A stretch of 64,000 bases of DNA, taken from positions 35,800 through 99,799 of the forward strand of contig NZ_MUJY01000122.1 in NCBI RefSeq assembly GCF_002286785.1, written 5' to 3'. The translations under genes and the position numbers were made by a program. This document shows positions 56,788-64,000 of the stretch, in pieces. The DNA is from Pseudomonas sp. PIC25. Its GTDB lineage: Bacteria > Pseudomonadota > Gammaproteobacteria > Pseudomonadales > Pseudomonadaceae. Position 1 is the first letter of the stretch. Each line of letters starts with the position of its first letter. Under the pieces are notes generated by a model, which had not been told where the DNA came from, did not search any database, and worked only from the letters and a program-made list of their open reading frames with translations.

Positions 56788-59700
56788 ATGGCAACCACCA
56801 CGACCCTCGGGGTCAAACTCGACGAAGCGACCCGGGAGCGGCTGAAGGAAGCGGCGCGCAAGATCGATCGCACGCCCCATTGGCTGATCAAGCAGGCCAT
56901 CTACAGCTACCTGGCGACCCTCGAGAGTGGCGTCAGCATGCCCGAGCTGGAAGCCATCGCCACGCGCCTGGCCGAAGGCGACAACGAAGCCGTCGAGGCA
57001 CTGGTGGATCCGGGCTTCCAGCCCTTCCTCGAATTCGCCGAAAGCATCCTGCCGCAATCCGTGCTGCGCGCCGCCATCACCGGAGCCTACCGCCGCCCCG
57101 AGCAGGAAGTGGTGCCCATGCTGCTGGAACAGGCGCGTCTGCCGGCCGAACAGGCCGAAGCCACCCAGAAGCTCGCCCAGCGTATCGCCGAGAAACTGCG
57201 CAACCAGAAGAGCGCCGGCGGCCGCCAGGGCCTGGTCCAGGGCCTGCTGCAGGAATTCTCCCTCTCCTCCCAGGAAGGCGTGGCCCTGATGTGCCTGGCC
57301 GAAGCCCTGCTGCGTATCCCGGACAAAGGCACCCGCGATGCCCTGATCCGCGACAAGATCAGCACCGGCAACTGGAGCCAACACCTCGGCCAGAGCCCGT
57401 CGATGTTCGTCAACGCGGCTTCCTGGGGCCTGCTGATCACCGGCAAGCTGGTGTCCACCCACACCGAGGCCGGCCTGTCCAACTCGCTCAACCGCATCAT
57501 CGGCAAGAGCGGCGAACCGCTGATCCGCAAGGGCGTGGACATGGCCATGCGCCTGATGGGCGAGCAGTTCGTCACCGGCGAAACCATCGCCGAAGCCCTG
57601 GCCAACGCCAGCCGCTATGAAGCCAAGGGCTTCCGCTACTCCTACGACATGCTCGGCGAGGCCGCGCTGACCGAGGAAGACGCCCAGCGCTACCTGGCCT
57701 CCTACGAGCAGGCCATCCACGCCATCGGCAAGGCCTCCCACGGCCGCGGCATCTATGAAGGCCCCGGAATTTCCATCAAGCTGTCCGCCCTGCATCCGCG
57801 CTACAGCCGCGCCCAGTACGAGCGGATGATGGACGAGCTGTACCCGCGCCTGCTCAGCCTGACCGTCCTGGCCAAGCAGTACGACATCGGCCTCAACATC
57901 GACGCCGAAGAAGCCGACCGCCTGGAAATCTCCCTCGACATGCTCGAGCGCCTCTGCTTCGAACCGCAGCTGGCCGGCTGGAACGGCATCGGCTTCGTCA
58001 TCCAGGCCTACCAGAAGCGCTGCCCGTACGTCATCGACTACGTCATCGACCTGGCCCGCCGCAGCCGCCACCGCCTGATGATCCGCCTGGTGAAGGGCGC
58101 CTACTGGGACAGCGAAATCAAGCGCGCCCAGGTGGAGGGCCTGGAGGGCTACCCGGTCTACACCCGCAAGGTCTACACCGACGTCTCCTACATCGCCTGC
58201 GCCCGCAAACTGCTGGCCGTGCCGGAAGTCATCTTCCCGCAGTTCGCCACCCACAACGCCCACACCCTGTCGGCCATCTACCAGATCGCCGGGCAGAACT
58301 ACTACCCGGGCCAGTATGAGTTCCAGTGCCTGCACGGCATGGGCGAGCCGCTCTACGAGCAGGTGGTCGGCCCGGTTTCCGAAGGCAAGCTGAACCGCCC
58401 GTGCCGCATCTATGCCCCGGTCGGCACCCACGAGACGCTGCTCGCCTACCTGGTGCGTCGCCTGCTGGAAAACGGCGCCAATACTTCGTTCGTCAACCGC
58501 ATCGCCGACCAGTCCATCTCCATCAAGGAACTGGTCGCCGACCCGGTGCCGACCATCGAGCAGATGGCCATTCAGGAAGGCCAGCTCGGCCTGCCGCACC
58601 CACGCATCCCGCTGCCGCGCGACCTGTACGGCAAGGCGCGGATCAACTCCAGCGGTATCGACCTGGCCAACGAACACCGCCTCGGCTCGCTCTCCAGCGC
58701 CCTGCTGACCACCGCCCACGCCGACTGGAAGGCCGCGCCTATGCTCGGTTGCGAGAGCAGCAACGGCGTCGCCGTGCCGGTACTCAACCCGGCGGACCAC
58801 CGTGACTTGGTCGGCCACGTGCAGGAAGCCAGCGTCGAGGACGTCAACAACGCCCTGCTTGCCGCCCTCGCCGCCGCCCCGATCTGGCAAGCCACCCCGC
58901 CGGCCGAGCGCGCCGCCACCCTGGATCGCGCCGCCGACCTGATGGAAGGCCAGATGCAGACCCTGATGGGCCTGCTGGTGCGCGAAGCCGGCAAGACCTT
59001 CGCCAACGCCATCGCCGAAGTCCGCGAGGCCGTGGACTTCCTGCGCTACTACGCCGCCCAGATTCGCGCCGACTTCTCCAACGACACCCACCGCCCGCTG
59101 GGCCCGGTGGTCTGCATCAGCCCGTGGAACTTCCCCCTGGCGATCTTCAGCGGTCAGGTCGCCGCCGCCCTCGCCGCCGGCAACACCGTGCTGGCCAAGC
59201 CGGCCGAGCAGACCCCGCTGATCGCCGCCCAGGCCGTACGCATCCTCCTCGACGCCGGCATCCCGGCCGGCGTGCTGCAACTGTTGCCGGGCCGCGGCGA
59301 GACCGTCGGCGCCGCCCTGGTGGGCGACGAGCGCGTCAAGGGCGTGATGTTCACCGGTTCCACCGAAGTCGCCGGCATCCTCTCGCGCAACGTCGCCGGA
59401 CGCCTCGATGCCCAAGGCAGGCCGATCCCGCTGATCGCCGAGACCGGTGGGCAGAACGCCATGATCGTCGACTCCTCCGCCCTGGTGGAGCAGGTGGTCA
59501 CCGATGTGGTCGCCTCCGCCTTCGACAGTGCCGGCCAGCGCTGCTCCGCGCTGCGCGTGCTGTGCGTGCAGGAAGACGTGGCCGAACGCCTGATCGCCAT
59601 GCTCAAGGGCGCCATGGCCGAATGCCGCCTGGGCAACCCGGACCACCTGGGCACCGACATCGGCCCGGTGATCGATGGCGAAGCCAAGGCCGGCATCGAG

Positions 59701-60759
59701 CGCCACATCCAGGCCATGCGCGAAAAAGGCCGCAGCGTCTACCAGAACGCCCGTCTGGAAGGTGATGCGATCCGTCGCGGCACCTACGTGACGCCGACCC
59801 TGATCGAGCTGGAAAGCCTGTCCGAGCTGGAACGCGAAATCTTCGGCCCGGTGCTGCACGTGGTGCGCTACAAGCGCAAGGACCTCGGCGCCCTGATCGA
59901 GCAGATCAACGCCACCGGCTACGGCCTGACCCTCGGCGTGCATACCCGCATCGACGAGACCATCGCTCAGGTCGTGAGCAAGGCCCACGCCGGCAACCTC
60001 TACGTCAACCGCAACATGGTCGGCGCGGTGGTCGGGGTGCAGCCGTTCGGCGGCGAGGGACTCTCCGGCACCGGTCCGAAGGCCGGCGGCCCGCTGTACA
60101 TGTACCGTCTGCTGTCGACCCGTCCGGCCGATGCCATTGCCCGCGGCTTCGCCCACAGCGATGCCGAGACCCCGGCGGACGCCCAACTGCGTGCGGTCCT
60201 GCAGCTGGATAAGCCCCTGGCAGCGCTCAAGTCCTGGGCACAGAGCAACGACCAGCAGGCCCTGGCTGCCACCGCCGACGCGTTCTCCTCCGCCTCGCAG
60301 AGTGGCATGACCCGCCTGTTGCCCGGCCCGACCGGTGAACGCAACACCTACAGCCTGCTGCCGCGCGAACGCGTGCTGTGCCTGGCCGAGACCGAGCAGG
60401 ACCTGCTGACCCAACTGGCCGCCTGCCTGGCGGTCGGTAGCAAGGCGCTTTGGGCCGAAGGCGAGCTGACCCGCGGTCTGGCCAAGCGCCTGCCGGACGA
60501 GGTCAAGGCGCGCATCGAGCTGGTGGCCGACTGGCAGAAGGACGAGGTGCGTTTCGACGCGGTGCTGCACCACGGCGACTCCGACCAGTTGCGTGCGGTC
60601 TGCCAGCAAGTGGCCAAGCGCTCCGGCCCGATCGTCGGCGTGCAGGGCCTGTCCCAGGGCGAAACGGCGATCCCGCTGGAGCGCCTGCTGATCGAACGCG
60701 CCCTCAGCGTCAACACCGCCGCTGCCGGCGGCAACGCCAGCCTGATGACCATCGGCTGA
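56788..60759 (+). CDS. putA: Trifunctional proline utilisation protein PutA
   Basis: PutA oxidises proline to glutamate (proline dehydrogenase plus P5C dehydrogenase) and represses its own gene. The 1323-residue chain has a ribbon-helix-helix DNA-binding domain at about 1-47 (TTTLGVKLDEATRERLKEAA). A proline dehydrogenase barrel follows, with GISIKLSALHPRYSRAQ, RLVKGAYWDSEIKRAQ and FPQFATHNAHT. The P5C dehydrogenase has catalytic Glu in IAETGGQNAM and Cys in SAGQRCSALRV, and a C-terminal domain completes the chain. Length and motifs fit the trifunctional class. ATG 56788 has GAGGAT upstream. No putP transporter is adjacent. Confidence 0.97.
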   Translation: MATTTTLGVKLDEATRERLKEAARKIDRTPHWLIKQAIYSYLATLESGVSMPELEAIATRLAEGDNEAVEALVDPGFQPFLEFAESILPQSVLRAAITGAYRRPEQEVVPMLLEQARLPAEQAEATQKLAQRIAEKLRNQKSAGGRQGLVQGLLQEFSLSSQEGVALMCLAEALLRIPDKGTRDALIRDKISTGNWSQHLGQSPSMFVNAASWGLLITGKLVSTHTEAGLSNSLNRIIGKSGEPLIRKGVDMAMRLMGEQFVTGETIAEALANASRYEAKGFRYSYDMLGEAALTEEDAQRYLASYEQAIHAIGKASHGRGIYEGPGISIKLSALHPRYSRAQYERMMDELYPRLLSLTVLAKQYDIGLNIDAEEADRLEISLDMLERLCFEPQLAGWNGIGFVIQAYQKRCPYVIDYVIDLARRSRHRLMIRLVKGAYWDSEIKRAQVEGLEGYPVYTRKVYTDVSYIACARKLLAVPEVIFPQFATHNAHTLSAIYQIAGQNYYPGQYEFQCLHGMGEPLYEQVVGPVSEGKLNRPCRIYAPVGTHETLLAYLVRRLLENGANTSFVNRIADQSISIKELVADPVPTIEQMAIQEGQLGLPHPRIPLPRDLYGKARINSSGIDLANEHRLGSLSSALLTTAHADWKAAPMLGCESSNGVAVPVLNPADHRDLVGHVQEASVEDVNNALLAALAAAPIWQATPPAERAATLDRAADLMEGQMQTLMGLLVREAGKTFANAIAEVREAVDFLRYYAAQIRADFSNDTHRPLGPVVCISPWNFPLAIFSGQVAAALAAGNTVLAKPAEQTPLIAAQAVRILLDAGIPAGVLQLLPGRGETVGAALVGDERVKGVMFTGSTEVAGILSRNVAGRLDAQGRPIPLIAETGGQNAMIVDSSALVEQVVTDVVASAFDSAGQRCSALRVLCVQEDVAERLIAMLKGAMAECRLGNPDHLGTDIGPVIDGEAKAGIERHIQAMREKGRSVYQNARLEGDAIRRGTYVTPTLIELESLSELEREIFGPVLHVVRYKRKDLGALIEQINATGYGLTLGVHTRIDETIAQVVSKAHAGNLYVNRNMVGAVVGVQPFGGEGLSGTGPKAGGPLYMYRLLSTRPADAIARGFAHSDAETPADAQLRAVLQLDKPLAALKSWAQSNDQQALAATADAFSSASQSGMTRLLPGPTGERNTYSLLPRERVLCLAETEQDLLTQLAACLAVGSKALWAEGELTRGLAKRLPDEVKARIELVADWQKDEVRFDAVLHHGDSDQLRAVCQQVAKRSGPIVGVQGLSQGETAIPLERLLIERALSVNTAAAGGNASLMTIG

Positions 60760-60765
60760 CGTCCG

Positions 60766-60796
60766 GTGCCCGCCCCGGTTGCCGCCGGGGCGGCAC
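60766..60796 (+). terminator. GC-rich hairpin after putA
   Basis: GTGC-CGCCCCGG and CCGGGGCG-GCAC pair with one bulge around a 6-base loop, 7 bases past the putA stop. No U-tract is present. It is a likely 3' end structure for putA. Confidence 0.5.
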
Positions 60797-61019
60797 CACG
60801 CCGCGCAGCGTGATGAACGTGGGCTACCCGCCCGGCACGGCGCTCTTCCTCTCTCGCGTCTGCGGACGCACTGCCACGAAGGTGGACGAAGGCGAGGCCA
60901 CAAGCCCCGCCTTTCGCTTTTCTGCGCCCCGGCTTTTCAGGCTTTATCAAGCGCATGGATGGTGCTGGGCACCCATCATTCAGCGGGACTAGACTCGGAC
61001 ATCCCACGGAGGAACGTCC

Positions 61020-62822
61020 ATGTCCGAAACCCTGCTCAGCTCCCGCAACCTGGCCTTCGAACTCTACGAAGTGCTGGACGCCGAAGCCCTGACCCAGCGC
61101 GAACGCTTCGCCGAGCACAGCCGCGAAACTTTCGACGCCGCCCTCGGCACCGCCCGCGGCATCGCCGAAAATCTCTTCGCGCCGCACAACCGCAAGAACG
61201 ACGAGAACGAGCCGGAGTACGTCAACGGCGAGGCCCGCCTGATTCCCGAGGTGAAGCCAGCGGTGGACGCCTTCCTCGAGGCCGGCTTCCTCAACGCCAC
61301 GCGCACCTTCGAACAAGGCGGCATGCAGTTACCCAACCTGCTCTCCCAGGCCTGCTTCGCCCACTTCCAGTCGGCCAATATCGCCACCTCGTCCTACGCC
61401 ATGCTGACCATGGGTGCGGCCAATCTGATCGAAGCCTTCGGCAGCGAAGAGCAGAAACAGCGCTTCCTCCAGCCGATGATCGAAGGGCGATTCTTCGGCA
61501 CCATGGCCCTGACCGAGCCCCATGCCGGCTCCTCCCTGGCGGACATCCGCACCCGTGCCGAACCAGCCGGCGACGGTACTTACCGGATCAAGGGCAACAA
61601 GATTTTCATCTCCGGCGGCGACCATCCGCTGTCGGAAAACATCGTGCACATGGTCCTGGCCAAGCTGCCGGACGCCCCGCCCGGCGTGAAAGGCATCTCC
61701 CTGTTCATCGTGCCCAAGTTCCTGGTCAACGACGACGGCAGCCTGGGCCAGCGCAACGACGTACTCCTGGCCGGCCTGTTCCACAAGATGGGCTGGCGCG
61801 GCACCACCTCCACCGCACTGAACTTCGGCGACAACGGCGAGTGCGTCGGCTATCTGGTGGGCAAGCCGCATCACGGCCTGGCCTACATGTTCCAAATGAT
61901 GAACGAGGCGCGCATCGGCGTCGGCATGGGCGCCATCATGCTCGGCTACGCCGGCTACCTCTACTCGCTGGAGTATGCCCGCGAACGCCCCCAGGGCCGC
62001 CTGCCGGACGGCAAGGACCCAACCTCCAAGCCGGTGCCGATCATCCAGCACGCCGACGTGCGGCGCATGCTGCTGACCCAGAAGGCTTACGTGGAAGGCG
62101 CCTTCGACCTCGGCCTGTACGCTGCCCGCCTGTTCGACGACACCGAGACCCTGCCCACCGAAGACGAACGCAAGCAGGCCCACGAACTGCTCGACCTGCT
62201 CACCCCCATCGTCAAATCCTGGCCCTCGGAGTTCTGCCTGAAGGCCAACGAACTGGCGATCCAGATCCTCGGCGGCCACGGCTATACCCGCGAATACCCG
62301 GTGGAGCAGTACTACCGCGACAACCGCCTCAACCCGATCCACGAAGGCACCCACGGCATTCAGTCCCTCGACCTGCTCGGCCGCAAGGTGGCGCAGAACA
62401 ACGGCGCCGGTCTTAAGCAACTGACCCGGCTGATCCAGGATTGCTGCCGCCGCGCCGCCGAACACCCGGCGCTGGACGCCCTGCGCCAGCCACTGGAACA
62501 CCTCCTGGCGCGCCTCTCGACAGTGACCCTGGCCTTGCTCGGCGACCTCATGCAGGGCCAGGTCAACCAGGCCCTGGCCAACTCGGCGCTGTACCTTAAG
62601 GTATTCGGCCACGCCGTGATCGGCTGGCGCTGGCTGGAACAGGCCATCCGCGCCGAACAGGGCTTGGCCGGCGGCAACCCGGCGGACGCCGACTTCTATA
62701 AGGGCAAGCTCCAGGCCGCGCGCTACTTCCTCACCTGGGAAGTCCCGTCCTGCCACCACGAGCTGGCCCTGCTGGAAGCCCGCGATCCGACCTGCCTGGA
62801 GATGCAGGACGCCTGGTTCTGA
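61020..62822 (+). CDS. Long acyl-CoA dehydrogenase (about 600 residues)
   Basis: The 600-residue flavoprotein belongs to the long acyl-CoA dehydrogenase class with a C-terminal extension (DUF-type, residues about 470-600). Motifs include FFGTMALTEPHAGSSLADI near 160-180, KIFISGGDHPLSENIVHMV, and QILGGHGYTREYPVEQYYRD followed by PIHEGTHGIQSLDLLGRK with the catalytic Glu. GGAGG at good spacing supports ATG 61020. It corresponds by position to PA5020 next to rlmJ. A role in fatty-acid degradation is likely, chain length unknown. Confidence 0.92.
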   Translation: MSETLLSSRNLAFELYEVLDAEALTQRERFAEHSRETFDAALGTARGIAENLFAPHNRKNDENEPEYVNGEARLIPEVKPAVDAFLEAGFLNATRTFEQGGMQLPNLLSQACFAHFQSANIATSSYAMLTMGAANLIEAFGSEEQKQRFLQPMIEGRFFGTMALTEPHAGSSLADIRTRAEPAGDGTYRIKGNKIFISGGDHPLSENIVHMVLAKLPDAPPGVKGISLFIVPKFLVNDDGSLGQRNDVLLAGLFHKMGWRGTTSTALNFGDNGECVGYLVGKPHHGLAYMFQMMNEARIGVGMGAIMLGYAGYLYSLEYARERPQGRLPDGKDPTSKPVPIIQHADVRRMLLTQKAYVEGAFDLGLYAARLFDDTETLPTEDERKQAHELLDLLTPIVKSWPSEFCLKANELAIQILGGHGYTREYPVEQYYRDNRLNPIHEGTHGIQSLDLLGRKVAQNNGAGLKQLTRLIQDCCRRAAEHPALDALRQPLEHLLARLSTVTLALLGDLMQGQVNQALANSALYLKVFGHAVIGWRWLEQAIRAEQGLAGGNPADADFYKGKLQAARYFLTWEVPSCHHELALLEARDPTCLEMQDAWF

Positions 62823-63130
62823 TTACCTGACCCAGCGCAGCGTATGCAGGCCGGTCGGAGAACCGCACAGGGTTTTCCACCGGCCACGCCGTTACTACTG
62901 ACATCGTGCAAGGGTGGTAGCCCGGCTCACAAAGGCACACCGGCCAGGCCAGGGCCTGCCTCGCACGGCCCGCCACAGCCCGCCACAGCCCGCGAAGATA
63001 ACAATGAACCCTGCCGATAAACCTCGCACGATTCCACCCCTGCGACAGACTGCCAATACCCGCCGCCCTGGTTGAACTGGAAAGTTCCGGCGCCTATGCT
63101 TCCCAGCTTCCCGGAAGTATCGCCCTCACC
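62823..63130. other. Intergenic region, 308 bases
   Basis: I see no gene here. A short direct repeat of about 10 bases (CAGCCCGCCA, roughly two and a half copies) lies at about 62968-62993. The right end carries a good promoter for the K+ channel gene (listed separately). Confidence 0.6.
63072..63100 (+). promoter_or_regulatory. Putative sigma-70 promoter of the K+ channel gene
   Basis: TTGAAC (63072-63077) and TATGCT (63095-63100) are separated by exactly 17 bases. The predicted transcript would start about 24 bases before ATG 63131. Confidence 0.55.
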
Positions 63131-63790
63131 ATGACCCCTTCCGCTCGCCGCCCCTCCTCAGCGCCATCCGCGACGAGGCAGATGAAACCTCTGCTCCACC
63201 CCGCCCGGGCCGTAGCCCTGGCCTTCCTCACCGTGATCCTGATCGGTACCGCCGTCCTGATGCTGCCCATTTCCCAGGCCGAGGGGCAGGCCGCGCCCTG
63301 GACCGTCGCGCTGTTCACCGCCGTGTCGGCGGTCTGCGTGACGGGGCTGGTGGTGGTGGACACGGGGACCTACTGGTCGATGTTCGGCCAGTCGATGATC
63401 ATGCTGCTGTTCCAGCTCGGCGGCTTCGGCATGATGACACTGGCCACCGTGCTGGGCCTGCTGGTCAACCGGTCGTTCCGCCTGCACACCAAGCTGATCG
63501 CCCAGGCCGAATCCCGCACGCTGGGGCTGGGCGATCTCTCCAGCGTCGCCCGGCTGGTGTTGACGGTGACGGTGGCGATCGAACTGAGCGTGGCGCTGCT
63601 GCTGATGCTCCGGCTTCACCTGGCCTACGGCCTTCCCTGGGGCGAGGCAGCCTGGAGCGGGCTCTTCCATGCCATCTCCGCCTTCAACAACGCGGGCTTT
63701 TCCATTCACGCCGACAGCCTGATGCGCTACGCCACCGATGCGCTGGTGCTGCTGCCGGTCATGGCCGCCATCGTCATCGGCGGGGTCGGG
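63131..63790 (+). CDS. KtrB/TrkH-family K+ transporter subunit, 3' part lost or corrupted
   Basis: An open frame from ATG 63131 encodes the N-terminal half of a TrkH/KtrB potassium-translocating subunit. It has a first helix AVALAFLTVILIGTAVLMLP, the first pore loop AVSAVCVTGLVVVDTGTYW and the second pore loop FHAISAFNNAGFSIH, each with the expected selectivity-filter Gly. Translation is convincing up to LLPVMAAIVIGG (about 63780) and then deteriorates into homopolymer-rich sequence inside the terminal palindrome, so the rest of the gene is not readable. An in-frame ATG at 63182 is a possible alternative start. In P. aeruginosa the neighbour here is an antiporter, so this position differs. 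Confidence 0.7.
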
Positions 63791-64000
63791 GTTTCCGTGG
63801 TCAGCGACCCCCGCAACAAAATGCGCGATCCCCCCCCCCGGTGCCCACCCACCCAACAGACCCTCCCCGGCGCCCCCAGCGGGGTCTGTTGGGTGTGTGG
63901 GGACCGGGGGGGGGGACCGCGCAGTTTGTGGCGCGGGTCGCTGATCCGGGAAAACCCGATCCCGCCGATGACGATGGCGGCCATGACCGGCAGCAGCACC
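63745..64000. repeat. 256-base fold-back palindrome at the window end (probable assembly artefact)
   Basis: Bases 63745 onward are mirrored by the reverse complement of bases ending at 64000. GGTGCTGCTGCCGGTCATGG at the left pairs with the last 20 bases, and ACCCAACAGACCC (63851-63863) pairs with GGGTCTGTTGGGT (63882-63894). Every matched pair sums to 127745, so the axis is at 63872.5. The arms differ by small substitutions and contain long C and G runs, and neither reads as a clean TrkH sequence. The minus strand of the right arm again encodes LLPVMAAIVIGGIGF. This pattern fits a fold-back chimeric read or contig end. Confidence 0.85.

Noticed and set aside
56770..60903. Open frame of nearly 1400 codons on the minus strand
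   Set aside because: Antisense to putA throughout, with no family motif. It is a product of strong third-position GC bias in putA.
62968..62993. Short CAGCCCGCCA direct repeats as a possible CRISPR or iteron
   Set aside because: Only about two and a half units of 10 bases with no spacers; far too small for either.
63158..63856. Minus-strand open frame opposite the K+ channel gene
   Set aside because: The plus strand encodes clear KtrB/TrkH pore motifs; the minus frame is low-complexity His/Gly/Gln-rich shadow, partly within the artefactual palindrome.
63727..63999. Minus-strand frame beginning MLLPVMAAIVIGGIGF
   Set aside because: It reads as the K+ channel sequence only because the end of the window is an inverted copy of 63745-63865; it is not a second gene.

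Overview
The window is high-GC bacterial chromosome. Gene content and order match Pseudomonas, closest in layout to the P. aeruginosa stretch parC-parE-cpdA-thiC-tolC-waaA-msbA-waaL-wapH-waaP-waaG-waaC-waaF-ilvE-glnE-aceEF-dipA-msrA-rlmJ. The gene set differs from P. aeruginosa in places (a different outer-core block, putA next to rlmJ, a KtrB/TrkH-type K+ channel at the right end). That suggests a relative such as the P. nitroreducens/citronellolis group; this is inference from synteny, not a database result. No tRNA, rRNA, insertion sequence, prophage or CRISPR array was seen.

Layout. 1-4035: tail of an unidentified gene, a DUF457 membrane hydrolase, a PqiC-type lipoprotein, then parC. 4045-10231: a leftward cluster (nudF/aspP, DUF1249, cpdA, yqiA, parE, a phytase-like secreted protein, an aspartyl protease) that keeps the order known from E. 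coli (nudF-yqiB-cpdA-yqiA-parE). 10431-14166: thiC with a TPP riboswitch, divergent from tolC. 14247-23723: an orphan endonuclease/exonuclease/phosphatase protein, waaA, a LysR regulator divergent from an EmrE-type efflux pump, two oxidoreductases, a degenerate-Nudix protein and a pair of acyl-CoA dehydrogenases of which one lacks the catalytic Glu motif.

23840-43152 is a large lipopolysaccharide region: hldE and msbA; a WaaL ligase; a sialyltransferase-like (GT42/DUF115-like) protein; two capsule-synthesis-type transferases; wapH; a carbamoyltransferase; a tandem-kinase protein; wapQ, wapP and waaP sugar kinases; waaG, waaC, waaF; then ilvE. Most of these genes run leftward with ATGA/TGATG overlaps, so they look like one translationally coupled unit that builds, phosphorylates and carbamoylates the core and attaches O-antigen.

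43196-55421: glnE divergent from aceEF (with a pair of FadR-family-like operators), two small uncharacterised proteins, dipA and msrA. 55520-62822: rlmJ, putA with four GTTGCA boxes (one over the -35), and a long acyl-CoA dehydrogenase. 63131 onward: a KtrB/TrkH-like K+ channel that breaks down at about 63790, where the last 256 bases form a fold-back palindrome centred at 63872.5 carrying errors in both arms. This is most likely a contig-end or chimeric artefact.

I saw no clearly new multi-gene defence or mobile system. The most useful leads are regulatory (aceE operator pair, putA boxes), the divergent outer-core transferase block, the non-canonical kinases, and the terminal palindrome.
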